Below are positions 32,999 through 42,523 of a DNA stretch of 64,000 bases, one piece after another. The DNA is from Dyadobacter sp. SG02 (GTDB taxonomy: Bacteria; Bacteroidota; Bacteroidia; Cytophagales; Spirosomataceae). The notes under the pieces are model-generated. The model was not told the DNA's origin. It did not search any database and was given only the letters and a program-made list of their open reading frames with translations. The translations under genes were made by a program, and so were the position numbers. Within the stretch, counting starts at the first letter, position 1. Each line of letters opens with the position of its first letter. The stretch lies in NCBI RefSeq assembly GCF_900109045.1, contig NZ_FNYL01000002.1, positions 793,199 through 857,198 on the forward strand, in the 5' to 3' direction.

Positions 32999-35356
32999 AT
33001 GAATAAAAAAATTAAAGGGCTGATAACGATTGTATTATGCGCTGTTTGCATGGCGTTTACAAACTCATTGACTGCGGCTGATATTTACATTTCGCCAAAA
33101 GGTAATGACCGAAACCCCGGTTCCAGGGAAAAACCGCTGGCGACCCTCGAAGCGGCCCGTAATAAGGTGAGAGGAATGCGGGGTGCAGTGACCGTATTGC
33201 TGCGGGGAGGTACTTATTACCTTTCCAAACCGGTCATTTTCGGGCCGGAGGATTCGCGCGGGGAGGGGCAGGTATTGACCTACAAACCCTATCCGGGCGA
33301 AAAAGTAACCGTCAGCGGGGCAGCAATTATTCCGGTTAAGTGGCTGGAATACAAAGGGAATGTTAAAAAGGCCGCTATTAACGGCGAATATATTTTCGAT
33401 CAGCTTTTTGTGGGGGGCAAAAAGCTGCACATGGCCCGTTATCCGAATTTCGACCCGAATGCGAGCCATTTCGGAGGTTACTCGGCCGATGTGCTTTCTG
33501 CCGCTAAAATCAAATCCTGGAAAAAGCCCGACGGCGCATTCATCCACGCGATGCACAAGCACGAATGGGGCGATTACCACTACCGCGTTACCGGCAAAAC
33601 CAGCGACACCACGCTCGCTCTCGAAGGCGGTTACCAGAACAACCGCCAGATGGGTATGCACGACAAATACCGATTCATTGAAAACCTGCCTGAAGAGCTG
33701 GATGCACCGGACGAATGGTATTACGATGCCGGTTCGCGCACGCTTTACGTGTATGCGCCAGGGGATGCCCGCGAGGTGCTGACGCCGCAAATCAGGCATT
33801 TGTTCGAATTCCGCGGCTCTGCTCAAAAGCCCGTTCGTAACATTCATATCGAAGGCTTCGAACTGGCCCATACCCTGCGCACTTTCATGGAAACCAAAGA
33901 ACCGTTGCTCCGCAGCGACTGGGCTATTTACCGGGGTGGCGCCGTATTGCTCGAAGGCACGGAGCATTGTGCCATCCGGAAATGCCATTTCAACGCGGTC
34001 GGCGGAAACGGGGTGTTTTTCAGTAATTATAACCGGGGCGGTGAGGTATCCGGTTGCCATTTCGAGGAAACCGGTGCCAGTGCGGTATGCTTTGTAGGCG
34101 ACCCCGGCGCGGTGCGTTCGCCAAGCTTTGAATACAATCAGTCGGTGGCTTATGATCAAATGGATAAGGTGCCCGGCCCGAAAACCGACGATTACCCGGC
34201 CCAATGCAGGGTGTACGATAACCTCATGCACGGCCTCGGGCGCGTGGAGAAGCAGATTGCCGGCGTGGAGATTTCGATGAGTATGGATATTACCGTGAGC
34301 CACAACACCATTTACAATATTCCCCGCGCGGGCGTTAATGTGAGCGAGGGTACGTGGGGAGGCCATGTAATCGAATTCAACGATGTATTTGACACGGTGC
34401 TCGAAACGGGCGATCACGGCTCGCTCAATTCCTGGGGCCGCGACCGGTTTTGGCATCCGGTGCGCGAGCGAATGGACAGCCTCGCCGCCGCACACCCCGA
34501 GTTGATCCTCCTCGACGCGGGCAAGACGGTCGTCATCCGCAATAACCGTTTCCGCTGCGACCACGGTTGGGACATCGATCTCGATGACGGTAGTTCCAAC
34601 TATCACATTTATAATAATTTATGTCTGAATGGAGGTTTGAAGCTGCGGGAGGGTTTTCAGCGTATTGTTGAAAATAATATCATGGTCAACAACTCTTTTC
34701 ACCCGCACGTATGGTTCGCGAAAAGCGGGGATGTGTTCCGGAAAAACATTGTCACCAAGCCTTATGCACCCATTCGCGTGAATGAGTGGGGCAGGGAAGT
34801 GGATTATAACCTTTTCCCCGATCAGCAGTCGCTAGAAAAGGCCCGCCAGAATGGTACGGACGCGCATAGCCTCGCCGGCGACCCGATGTTCGAGAATGCC
34901 GCCAAGGGCGATTACCGGGTGAAACCGGGCAGTCCTGCGTTGGAAATGGGGTTTGTGAATTTCCCGATGGATCAGTTCGGCGTCGTTTCACCTGAATTGA
35001 AAAGCAAGGCAGCGCCGATACCGCTTCCGGTAATCAAAAAAGCGGCTGACGGGAAGGCTGTGGCCGAAATGGCCTGGCTCGGTGGCAAGCTACGGAATGT
35101 GAATGGCCTGGGCGATCGCTCGGCTTACGGATTGCCCGATGAAAAGGGTGTGGTAGTAGAAGCGGCGCCCGAAAACAGCATTCTCGCACATGCAGGCATG
35201 AAGCCGGGCGACGTGATCCGGGTGCTTAATCAGCGCGAAATTGGTAATATTGCCGAACTGACGGATGTTTTTCAGGAAATCAACTGGATGGGCCATGGCG
35301 AAGTAGAGTTCATGCGCAACCAGTCAATGCAGAAACTCAATGTATCTTTTAAATAG
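32999..35356 (+). CDS. Right-handed beta-helix protein with C-terminal PDZ domain
   Basis: The product has 785 residues with a signal peptide (cleavage near LTAA). The mature start IYISPKGNDRNPGSREKPLA is the usual opening of secreted parallel beta-helix enzymes. The coils run to about residue 660, with short Asn-rich turns such as RNNRFRCDHGWDIDLDDGSS. From about residue 690 a PDZ domain is visible (VVVEAAPENSILAHAGMKPG, then DVIRVLNQREI and VEFMRNQSMQKLNV). It starts 62 bases after the cytochrome gene and ends 12 bases before GH95. It may be a glycosidase or lyase of a beta-helix family such as GH141, which includes a fucosidase, but no diagnostic catalytic residues were confirmed. Confidence 0.82.
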   Translation: MNKKIKGLITIVLCAVCMAFTNSLTAADIYISPKGNDRNPGSREKPLATLEAARNKVRGMRGAVTVLLRGGTYYLSKPVIFGPEDSRGEGQVLTYKPYPGEKVTVSGAAIIPVKWLEYKGNVKKAAINGEYIFDQLFVGGKKLHMARYPNFDPNASHFGGYSADVLSAAKIKSWKKPDGAFIHAMHKHEWGDYHYRVTGKTSDTTLALEGGYQNNRQMGMHDKYRFIENLPEELDAPDEWYYDAGSRTLYVYAPGDAREVLTPQIRHLFEFRGSAQKPVRNIHIEGFELAHTLRTFMETKEPLLRSDWAIYRGGAVLLEGTEHCAIRKCHFNAVGGNGVFFSNYNRGGEVSGCHFEETGASAVCFVGDPGAVRSPSFEYNQSVAYDQMDKVPGPKTDDYPAQCRVYDNLMHGLGRVEKQIAGVEISMSMDITVSHNTIYNIPRAGVNVSEGTWGGHVIEFNDVFDTVLETGDHGSLNSWGRDRFWHPVRERMDSLAAAHPELILLDAGKTVVIRNNRFRCDHGWDIDLDDGSSNYHIYNNLCLNGGLKLREGFQRIVENNIMVNNSFHPHVWFAKSGDVFRKNIVTKPYAPIRVNEWGREVDYNLFPDQQSLEKARQNGTDAHSLAGDPMFENAAKGDYRVKPGSPALEMGFVNFPMDQFGVVSPELKSKAAPIPLPVIKKAADGKAVAEMAWLGGKLRNVNGLGDRSAYGLPDEKGVVVEAAPENSILAHAGMKPGDVIRVLNQREIGNIAELTDVFQEINWMGHGEVEFMRNQSMQKLNVSFK

Positions 35357-35368
35357 AAACAACGCTTT

Positions 35369-37894
35369 ATGGTCCGATTATTCCGCATTACCGCGCTGGG
35401 CGGCTTTGTGTTGCTTTCATTAATCTGTAAACCCGCCGAAACCGCAGCCCAGCAGGGGCTTAAACTCTGGTACAAGCAACCCGCCCGCAACTGGAACGAG
35501 GCCTTGCCGGTTGGGAACGGGAGAATCGGGGCGATGGTGTTCGGGAGAGTGAATGAGGAACTGATCCAGTTGAACGAGGAAACATTGTGGTCGGGCGGGC
35601 CGGTGAACAATAATGCCAATCCGAATGCATTCCAATACCTCGCAGACGTAAGAAAGGCGCTGGAAAATGAGGACTACAAGCTGGCGGAGGAACTGACAAA
35701 AAAGATACAGGGGCCGTTCACCGAATCGTACGAACCACTGGGCGATCTGGTGATCAGGCAGGAAATACCGGGCACGGTTTCGGCCTATCGCCGCGAACTC
35801 GATATCTCCGATGCGGTTTCCACGACCTCGTTTACAGTCGATGGTGTGGCGTTCACGCGGGAGGTATTCGTTTCCGTTCCCGACCAGGTAATGGTGTTGA
35901 AATTGAAAGCGGGCAAGAACGGCGCGTTGAATTTTACCGCCGGAATGAGCAGCCCGCTGGTTTACCGCAACGAGGCACTGGCGAAGGATGAGCTGGCTAT
36001 GCACGGACAAGCGCCGTCGCATACCGACCCAAGCTATATGCAAACGATGGAGATCCCGGTGGTTTACAATGACCCTTCGCGATGCAAGGGAATGCGTTTT
36101 GATGTGCGGTTGAAGGTAAGCAATACCGACGGGCAGGTTACGACCGATAGCACGGGCATTCATATACGCAATGCGACGGAAGCGGTGTTGCTGCTCTCTG
36201 CCGCGACGAGTTTTAATGGCTACGACAAATGCCCCGACAAGGAAGGCAAAGACGAGCGGGCGCTTGCGGCAGCATATCTTGCAAAATCTCAAACCAGGCG
36301 ATTCGATGAGCTGAAAAGCGCGCATTTGGCTGATTATTATCAACTTTTTAACCGCACAAGTCTGGTAATCAATGGTAATCCGGTGCCGGACAAGCCCCTG
36401 GACGAGCGATTGAAAAATTACGCGGAGGGGGCAAAAGACCCGGCGCTGGAAGCATTGTATTTTCAGTTTGGCCGTTACCTGCTCATTTCCAGTTCGAGAC
36501 CGGGCGGCATTCCCGCCAACCTTCAGGGAATATGGAACCACCAGGTGAGGCCGCCTTGGAGCTGCAATTTTACTACTAATATCAACACCCAGATGAATTA
36601 CTGGATGGTGGAAACGGCAAATCTGTCGGAGCTCCATACCCCGCTTCTGGACCTGATTGGCCGGATGGCGGTGACAGGCACCGAAGCCGCGCGAAATTAC
36701 TATCACGCCAAAGGTTGGGTGGTGCACCACAATTCCGATATCTGGGCAACAGCTAATCCCGTCAGCGGAAGCCCGTCCTGGGCCAACTGGCCAATGGGTG
36801 GCGCGTGGCTCTGCCAGCATTTGTGGGAGCATTACCAGTTTACCGGTAACAAGGAATTTTTGGATAAAACAGCCTATCCATTGATGAAATCGGCGGCGAT
36901 GTTCTGCCTCGACTGGCTGGTGGAGGACAAGCAGGGCAGGCTCGTAACTGCCCCGTCGACCACGCCGGAGAATATATTTATTGATGAAAAAGGCTACAAA
37001 GGTTCGGTTTCGGTGGCTACTACCATGGACATGGCCATTATCTGGGACCTTTTCACAAACCTCATCCAGGCATCGGAGCGCCTGGGTACCGACGCCGAAT
37101 TCCGCAACTTGCTTCTCAGAAAACGCGAAAAACTATTCCCCATGCAGGTAGGCAAAAAAGGTAACCTGCAAGAGTGGTACAAGGATTGGGCCGAGGCCGA
37201 ACCCGAGCACCGCCACATTTCACATTTGTTCGGGTTGTTCCCGGGACGGCAGATCTCGCCCGTATACACACCCGTGTATGCGGAGGCAGCGCGCAAGACG
37301 ATGGAGCTGCGGGGGGACGGCGGTACCGGATGGAGCAAGGGATGGAAGATCAACGTATGGGCGCGGCTGCTCGATGGTGACCACGCTTACAAACTGATCC
37401 GCGAACAGCTGAAACTGACCGGTGTGGAAGGAACGAACTATGCCAACGGGGGCGGTACTTATCCCAATTTGCTGGACGCCCACCCGCCATTCCAGATCGA
37501 CGGGAATTTCGGAGGGACGTCGGGCATTACGGAAATGCTCGTGCAAAGTCACGATGGCTTGCTGAACATCCTGCCCGCTATTCCGGCTGAATGGATGAGC
37601 GGCGAAGTGAAAGGTTTGCGGGCCAGAGGTGGTTTCGAGGTGGACATTACCTGGGTGAAAGGTCAGGTAACAACTCTGAGAATCCGTTCGGCCGCAGGTG
37701 GAAACTGCCGCATAGGCATTCCTAACAACATGAAGCCGGCGGGCAAGTTTAGTATCAGCCAGGCGGCCCATGACAATCCGAATCCATTTTACAAGCGTGC
37801 CTATTCTGCGGCGGGCGCAGCCCTGGTAAGCGGCAGGCTTGCATTTGACCTGGCGACCGAGGCGGGAAAAGAATATGTGCTGACGGCCCGCTGA
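35369..37894 (+). CDS. Glycoside hydrolase family 95 (alpha-L-fucosidase-type)
   Basis: The product has 841 residues with a signal peptide (cleavage near TAAQ). The GH95 opening KLWYKQPARNWNEALPVGNG, followed by GRIGAMVFG and NEETLWSGGP, is diagnostic. In the (alpha/alpha)6 barrel, NFTTNINTQMNYWMVE gives the catalytic Asn pair, APSTTPEN the general-acid Glu and DGNFGGTSGITEML the Asp expected at the end of the active site. GH95 enzymes remove alpha-1,2-fucose (some members alpha-galactose) by inversion. With the downstream GH30 and SusCD it suggests a fucosylated glycan as target. Confidence 0.94.
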   Translation: MVRLFRITALGGFVLLSLICKPAETAAQQGLKLWYKQPARNWNEALPVGNGRIGAMVFGRVNEELIQLNEETLWSGGPVNNNANPNAFQYLADVRKALENEDYKLAEELTKKIQGPFTESYEPLGDLVIRQEIPGTVSAYRRELDISDAVSTTSFTVDGVAFTREVFVSVPDQVMVLKLKAGKNGALNFTAGMSSPLVYRNEALAKDELAMHGQAPSHTDPSYMQTMEIPVVYNDPSRCKGMRFDVRLKVSNTDGQVTTDSTGIHIRNATEAVLLLSAATSFNGYDKCPDKEGKDERALAAAYLAKSQTRRFDELKSAHLADYYQLFNRTSLVINGNPVPDKPLDERLKNYAEGAKDPALEALYFQFGRYLLISSSRPGGIPANLQGIWNHQVRPPWSCNFTTNINTQMNYWMVETANLSELHTPLLDLIGRMAVTGTEAARNYYHAKGWVVHHNSDIWATANPVSGSPSWANWPMGGAWLCQHLWEHYQFTGNKEFLDKTAYPLMKSAAMFCLDWLVEDKQGRLVTAPSTTPENIFIDEKGYKGSVSVATTMDMAIIWDLFTNLIQASERLGTDAEFRNLLLRKREKLFPMQVGKKGNLQEWYKDWAEAEPEHRHISHLFGLFPGRQISPVYTPVYAEAARKTMELRGDGGTGWSKGWKINVWARLLDGDHAYKLIREQLKLTGVEGTNYANGGGTYPNLLDAHPPFQIDGNFGGTSGITEMLVQSHDGLLNILPAIPAEWMSGEVKGLRARGGFEVDITWVKGQVTTLRIRSAAGGNCRIGIPNNMKPAGKFSISQAAHDNPNPFYKRAYSAAGAALVSGRLAFDLATEAGKEYVLTAR

Positions 37895-37914
37895 CGGCAT
37901 GTTGCCCAAGTGAT

Positions 37915-37934
37915 TCCGGTTCCCGGATTTTTTT
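37915..37934 (+). terminator. Terminator after the GH95 gene
   Basis: A compact hairpin TCCGG-TTC-CCGGA (37915-37927) is followed by seven T residues, 20 bases after the GH95 stop. The promoter box of the next gene follows at once. Confidence 0.55.
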
Positions 37935-37938
37935 GATT

Positions 37939-37946
37939 TATCTTTG
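37939..37946 (+). promoter_or_regulatory. -7 box of the hybrid sensor gene
   Basis: TATCTTTG matches TAnnTTTG exactly and lies 52 bases before the first possible start codon of the hybrid two-component gene. No convincing -33 TTTG at the usual distance was seen. Confidence 0.4.
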
Positions 37947-37998
37947 AAGTTCCGCTTTCGCGAAAGCAGGTGGTTAAGAATTACTTCGTTTCGGAAAT

Positions 37999-40900
37999 AT
38001 GTCAGAAAAGTGGGTTATGCGGGTGATGAAACGCATATTTTCAAATTTGTTAACAGCCTTGCTATGCTGTGTAATCGGGAGGACGTTAGCTGTTGGCGCC
38101 CTGGCCGCTGGCGCATCTACCGGTCATCCCGACGATGCTGCCGGGCGGGTGCTTCGCTACTCGATCCGCGAAGGATTGTCGTTTGGTGTCGTTAACAGCA
38201 TTGTGCAGGATAACGACGGCCTGATGTGGTTTGCGACCGGCGATGGCGTGAGCCGGTTCGACGGTACGGCATTCAAAAACTTCAAATACGACCGCAACGA
38301 CCCGCAGAGTTTGCCGGGTAATTATGTCAAATCCATTCTTCGCGATAAAAACGGCACAATCTGGGTTTCCTCGCGCGACGGGATCGGCGAGTTCGTGCCT
38401 GCCAGCCAGCGCTTCAACCGGTACAAGCCATTTCAAAACAAAAGTGGCGCCGGGAACGATGTGAGCGACATCAGCCAGGGACAGGGCGACCGGCTCTGGC
38501 TCGCGCTGAACGGGTCGGGGTTTGCCTCATTCCATATCAAAACCCATCAATTCACCCATTACAGCCAGCAAACATTGCCGGGTTTATTCACCAATTCCAT
38601 TCTGAATATCTTCGAAGATTCGCAGGGAATGCTCTGGTTCGGCTCGCGTGACAGCGGGATCGAGGTTTGGAAAAATGACCGTTCCGGAAAGCTGGTGAAA
38701 GTGGAGATGGATCGGAAGAATATGCCCCAGGCGCGCATTAACGCTATATATGAAGACCATTTGCGCAATGTATGGATCGCTTCGTCGAGAGGATTGATCC
38801 TTTTTAAAAGAAGCGAAAACCGGTTTTATGATCTCCATATCGATACGTTCCATCATAGCGACATCTATCTTTCCCTGATCGAAGACCACCAGCAAAACCT
38901 GTTGATCGGCGTGCAGGACGGCGGCGTTTACCGGCTGGCATTGTCGCAAATTGCAGCAAAGCGGCCGGATGCATTTGTTTTCGAGCAGGTGCGCGACAAG
39001 GACAACAAGGGCATTACGCAGCGCTCGGTGCAGTCGCTTTACATCGATAAGGACCGCAATGTGTGGCTGGGGACGTATGGCGAGGGGACCTACCTGATCA
39101 GCGCTATTCCCGAGAAATTCAGAAAGTTTGAACAGAAAAGCATCGATTCCCGCGCAGAAAGCTATTTGCGCTACTACGGCATGTGTGCCGACAAGGACGG
39201 TAACCTCTGGATCGGTACGGATGGCGACGGTATTTACAAAACCACTGCGTCGGGCGAAGTGTTGAAGCATTACGCCGCTTCCAGCCTGCCCGGTCGGTTG
39301 CCCGACGGCGCCGTCATCGCCGCTCACCGCGACCGGCAGGACGGCCTGTGGTTTGGGACCTATTCCAAAGGCCTGGTGCGGTACGATCCGGCTACGGATA
39401 GTTTCAAACGCTTCGGACATGACCCCGACGACCCGCATTCGCTGGGCAGGAACGATGTGCGCGTCATTTACCAGGATCGCCGCCGTAATATCTGGGTCGG
39501 GACCAACGGGGGAGGGTTGAGCCTGCTCGACGAAAAGACGGGCCGGTTCCGCAACTTCATCCCTTCCAACAGCACCATCAATGCCAACGACGTCCGCGCG
39601 ATTACGGAAGATAAATATGGTAATCTCTGGATCGGCACCTACGGCGGTGGGCTCAACTACCTCAATACCCGCACGTTGCGGTTTGTTTCCTGGTTCAACG
39701 CAGCGGGTAGGGAGCCCTATTTGTCGAACAGGATTGTTTTCTCGCTATATATGGATAGCCTCGACCGGCTCTGGATAGGGTCGGAAGGTAATGGGTTGTT
39801 GTTGTTCGATACCCGGGCGAAAAAAGTGCGCTTTTTTGATGAAAAACGCGGTTTGGCCAGTAATGTGATCAATGCGATCCAGCCGGAGAGCCTGGACAAA
39901 GTTTGGATCAGTACCAATAAAGGTCTGTCGCGGATCGATGGGAAGACGGGCTCGATCGAAAATTTTGACATTAGCCAGGGGCTGCAAGGAGGGCAATTTA
40001 ATCCCGGTTCTACCTTGTTCAATGCCAAAAGCGGCCTGATGAGCTTTGGAGGCACCGAGGGCTGGAACCTCTTCGATCCGAAACAGGTGGAGGCGTCGCG
40101 GTACCAGCCCAAAGTGATGATCAGCGGCCTCCGGATATTTGGCAAAGACAAGGAAAATGAGGCGATTTCGCTTTTCGAATACCTCGGCAAGGCCCGGCGG
40201 TTTTCCATCCGGCCCGACCAGCCGGTTTTTTCGATCGATTACACCGCATTGAACTATGCGTACCCGGAACTCACGCGCTACGCGTATATGCTCGAAGGGC
40301 TGGATAAGGACTGGAACTATGTCGAGAATGAACGTTCGGCTACTTACCGTTACCTTCCGTCGGGAAATTATGAGTTTAAGGTGAAAGTCGCGAACCAGGA
40401 CGGTATCTGGTTTGAGGATTATGCCTCGCTGCCGATTCGCGTGATGCCGCCCTGGTACCAGAGCTGGTGGGCTTACTTCCTGTACATTCTGACCATCGGG
40501 CTGGTCCTCTATTATTACCAGCAATACAAGCTGGGGCGGGAAAAGATGAAGTACGAGGTGCAGCTCGCGCACATGGAGACGCGCCAGCAAATGGAGCTGA
40601 ACGAGAAGAAGCTGTCGTTTTTTACGAACGTTTCCCACGAGTTCCGCACGCCGCTTACGCTGATTATCAATCCGATAAGAGAGATGATGCAAGGTGCCAA
40701 CGAGACATTGGCTACATCGGGAAGCGCCGTCGGGACGACGGCCCCAGCAGCTGTGGCGAGCATGCATATCATCTACCGCAATGCCAAGCGCCTCCTGAGC
40801 CTCGTCGACCAGCTGCTCCTCTTCCGCAAGGCCGACCAGCAGACCGACCAGCTCAAACCGGCTGCTCATAACCTCCCGCAATTGGTTACCGAGGTATTCC

Positions 40901-42276
40901 AATGCTTCCTGCATCAGGCCGAGCAGAAACATATTCACTACGAGCTAAAACTTCCCGAAACCGAGCTGGAAGTGGTTTGTGATTGGGAAAAGATTGAAAT
41001 AGCGATTTTTAACCTCATCTCCAATGCATTAAAATTCACCCCCGAGCATGGTACTGTAAATGTGCGGGTGGCTGATTTCGGTGAGCAGGTGGAGATTGTG
41101 GTGCGTGATACCGGGCCGGGCATTCCGGCTGACGCGGGTGACGATATTTTCAAGGTCTTCCACCAGTATGCCGACCGCCGGTTTGCGGCCAAAGGCGGCT
41201 TTGGAATTGGCCTGTATTTAACCAAAACATTTGTAGAAAACCATTTCGGGCAGTTGCGGTACGAATCCGAGCTGGACCGTGGGACCTCATTTCATATCCG
41301 GCTTTGGAAAAGCCACCCTGAACTTGTTTCCCATGTGCGCAGTGGTGAAATGCGTGATTCGGTACTGCTGGAAGAGCTATCGGACGGGGCAATGCCTATG
41401 AAAGCCCCCGCATTGCCTGATTGGCAGAGCGAGCTGCTGGATATGAAGGAGCCTTCGACCGAGAGCCATACCATGCTGGTGGTGGACGATGATCCGGAGA
41501 TCAGGCATTATCTCGGGACTATTTTCGCGGGAAAGTACAAAATGTTCGAAGCCGGAAGCGGGGAGGAGGGGCTGGAACTGGTGCGGAAGCATTTGCCCGA
41601 CATTGTGGTCAGCGATGTGATGATGGGCGGTACTTCCGGCATCGAATTGTGCCGCCAAATGAAGCTCGATATGGCACTCAGCCACATTCCGGTGATCCTG
41701 CTGACGGCGAGTACCTCGCAGGATGTGCGCCTGAAAGGGATCGAGGGCGGGGCCGACGATTATATCGGCAAGCCGTTCGATAAAGACATTCTCGTGGCGC
41801 GGGTAGCATCGATCCTCCGTAACCGAAACGATTTGCAGCGGTATTTCTACAACGAAATCACCCTCCAAACGAGCGATTTCAAGATTTCGGCCGAATACAA
41901 GGAGTTTCTCACGGAATGTATCCGCATTGTCGAAAACCACATTACCGATCCCGGTTTCAATGTCAAAGTACTGGCTTCGGAGATCGGCATGAGCCATTCT
42001 ACGCTTTACAACCGCATCAAATCCATTTCGGGGCAGTCGGCGACGAGCTTTGTGCGGTTCATCCGTCTGCGCAAGGCGGCCCAGTTGCTCATCACGACCG
42101 ACATCACGATCAGCGAAACGGCATTCAGTGTCGGCATTAACGACATCCGCTATTTCCGCGAGCATTTCCAGAAACTGTTCGGCATGAAGCCTTCGGATTA
42201 TGTGAAGAAATTCAGAAAGCCCTTCCACGAGCAGCGCACGATCGACAAGGACCTTTTCCGCAAAAAATCCGTGTAA
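37999..42276 (+). CDS. Hybrid two-component system sensor/regulator (Reg_prop propeller, Y_Y_Y, HisKA, HATPase, receiver, AraC HTH)
   Basis: The product has 1425 residues (1416 from an alternative start at 38026, which gives a cleaner signal sequence). The periplasmic part is two seven-bladed Reg_prop propellers with repeats such as VNSIVQDNDGLMWFATGDGV and ITEDKYGNLWIGTYGGGL, then a Y_Y_Y domain (PELTRYAYMLEGLDKDWNYV) and one membrane helix (WWAYFLYILTIGLVLYYYQQ). The cytoplasmic part has HisKA with His880 in NVSHEFRTPL, HATPase (NLISNALKFTP, DTGPGIP, GGFGIGLYL), a receiver with Asp1206 in DIVVSDVMMGG, and an AraC-type HTH ending FREHFQKLFGMKPSDYVKKF. It should sense an oligosaccharide in the periplasm and activate the adjacent SusCD-GH30 operon. 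Confidence 0.95.
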   Translation: MSEKWVMRVMKRIFSNLLTALLCCVIGRTLAVGALAAGASTGHPDDAAGRVLRYSIREGLSFGVVNSIVQDNDGLMWFATGDGVSRFDGTAFKNFKYDRNDPQSLPGNYVKSILRDKNGTIWVSSRDGIGEFVPASQRFNRYKPFQNKSGAGNDVSDISQGQGDRLWLALNGSGFASFHIKTHQFTHYSQQTLPGLFTNSILNIFEDSQGMLWFGSRDSGIEVWKNDRSGKLVKVEMDRKNMPQARINAIYEDHLRNVWIASSRGLILFKRSENRFYDLHIDTFHHSDIYLSLIEDHQQNLLIGVQDGGVYRLALSQIAAKRPDAFVFEQVRDKDNKGITQRSVQSLYIDKDRNVWLGTYGEGTYLISAIPEKFRKFEQKSIDSRAESYLRYYGMCADKDGNLWIGTDGDGIYKTTASGEVLKHYAASSLPGRLPDGAVIAAHRDRQDGLWFGTYSKGLVRYDPATDSFKRFGHDPDDPHSLGRNDVRVIYQDRRRNIWVGTNGGGLSLLDEKTGRFRNFIPSNSTINANDVRAITEDKYGNLWIGTYGGGLNYLNTRTLRFVSWFNAAGREPYLSNRIVFSLYMDSLDRLWIGSEGNGLLLFDTRAKKVRFFDEKRGLASNVINAIQPESLDKVWISTNKGLSRIDGKTGSIENFDISQGLQGGQFNPGSTLFNAKSGLMSFGGTEGWNLFDPKQVEASRYQPKVMISGLRIFGKDKENEAISLFEYLGKARRFSIRPDQPVFSIDYTALNYAYPELTRYAYMLEGLDKDWNYVENERSATYRYLPSGNYEFKVKVANQDGIWFEDYASLPIRVMPPWYQSWWAYFLYILTIGLVLYYYQQYKLGREKMKYEVQLAHMETRQQMELNEKKLSFFTNVSHEFRTPLTLIINPIREMMQGANETLATSGSAVGTTAPAAVASMHIIYRNAKRLLSLVDQLLLFRKADQQTDQLKPAAHNLPQLVTEVFQCFLHQAEQKHIHYELKLPETELEVVCDWEKIEIAIFNLISNALKFTPEHGTVNVRVADFGEQVEIVVRDTGPGIPADAGDDIFKVFHQYADRRFAAKGGFGIGLYLTKTFVENHFGQLRYESELDRGTSFHIRLWKSHPELVSHVRSGEMRDSVLLEELSDGAMPMKAPALPDWQSELLDMKEPSTESHTMLVVDDDPEIRHYLGTIFAGKYKMFEAGSGEEGLELVRKHLPDIVVSDVMMGGTSGIELCRQMKLDMALSHIPVILLTASTSQDVRLKGIEGGADDYIGKPFDKDILVARVASILRNRNDLQRYFYNEITLQTSDFKISAEYKEFLTECIRIVENHITDPGFNVKVLASEIGMSHSTLYNRIKSISGQSATSFVRFIRLRKAAQLLITTDITISETAFSVGINDIRYFREHFQKLFGMKPSDYVKKFRKPFHEQRTIDKDLFRKKSV

Positions 42277-42309
42277 CCCGCCGGTTTATTGGAGTATCCC
42301 CAGCTTTTC

Positions 42310-42341
42310 ATGCCTGATTCCAACAGAATCGGGCATTTTTT
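42310..42341 (+). terminator. Terminator of the hybrid sensor gene
   Basis: The arms ATGCCTGATTC (42310-42320) and GAATCGGGCAT (42326-42336) pair over 11 bp with one G-U wobble around the loop CAACA. A run of T residues follows at once. Confidence 0.85.
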
Positions 42342-42400
42342 GTGAATTCACCCCCTCTTTAATGCGAAAATGTCCCCCTATGGCCGGGTTGAAATAGTCC

Positions 42401-42408
42401 TACTTTTG
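42401..42408 (+). promoter_or_regulatory. -7 box upstream of the third susC
   Basis: TACTTTTG matches TAnnTTTG and lies 115 bases before the preferred susC start at 42524. The -33 region is poor, which fits a promoter that needs the AraC-type activator encoded upstream. Confidence 0.4.
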
Positions 42409-42523
42409 ATTGATCAATTTATAAAAGCGGCGCCGGGTTCTTGGGTTTATGATTAAATCAAGATTATCTGCCGGCCGCTCCCGTGAACTGATCCGCATCC
42501 AATTATTCAACTTTTACTGCTGT

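Noticed and set aside
33065..34606. A 513-codon antisense frame within the beta-helix gene, and similar ones at 35420-36832, 39745-40938 and 42686-43849
   Set aside because: All mirror strongly supported plus-strand genes and show no protein family features.
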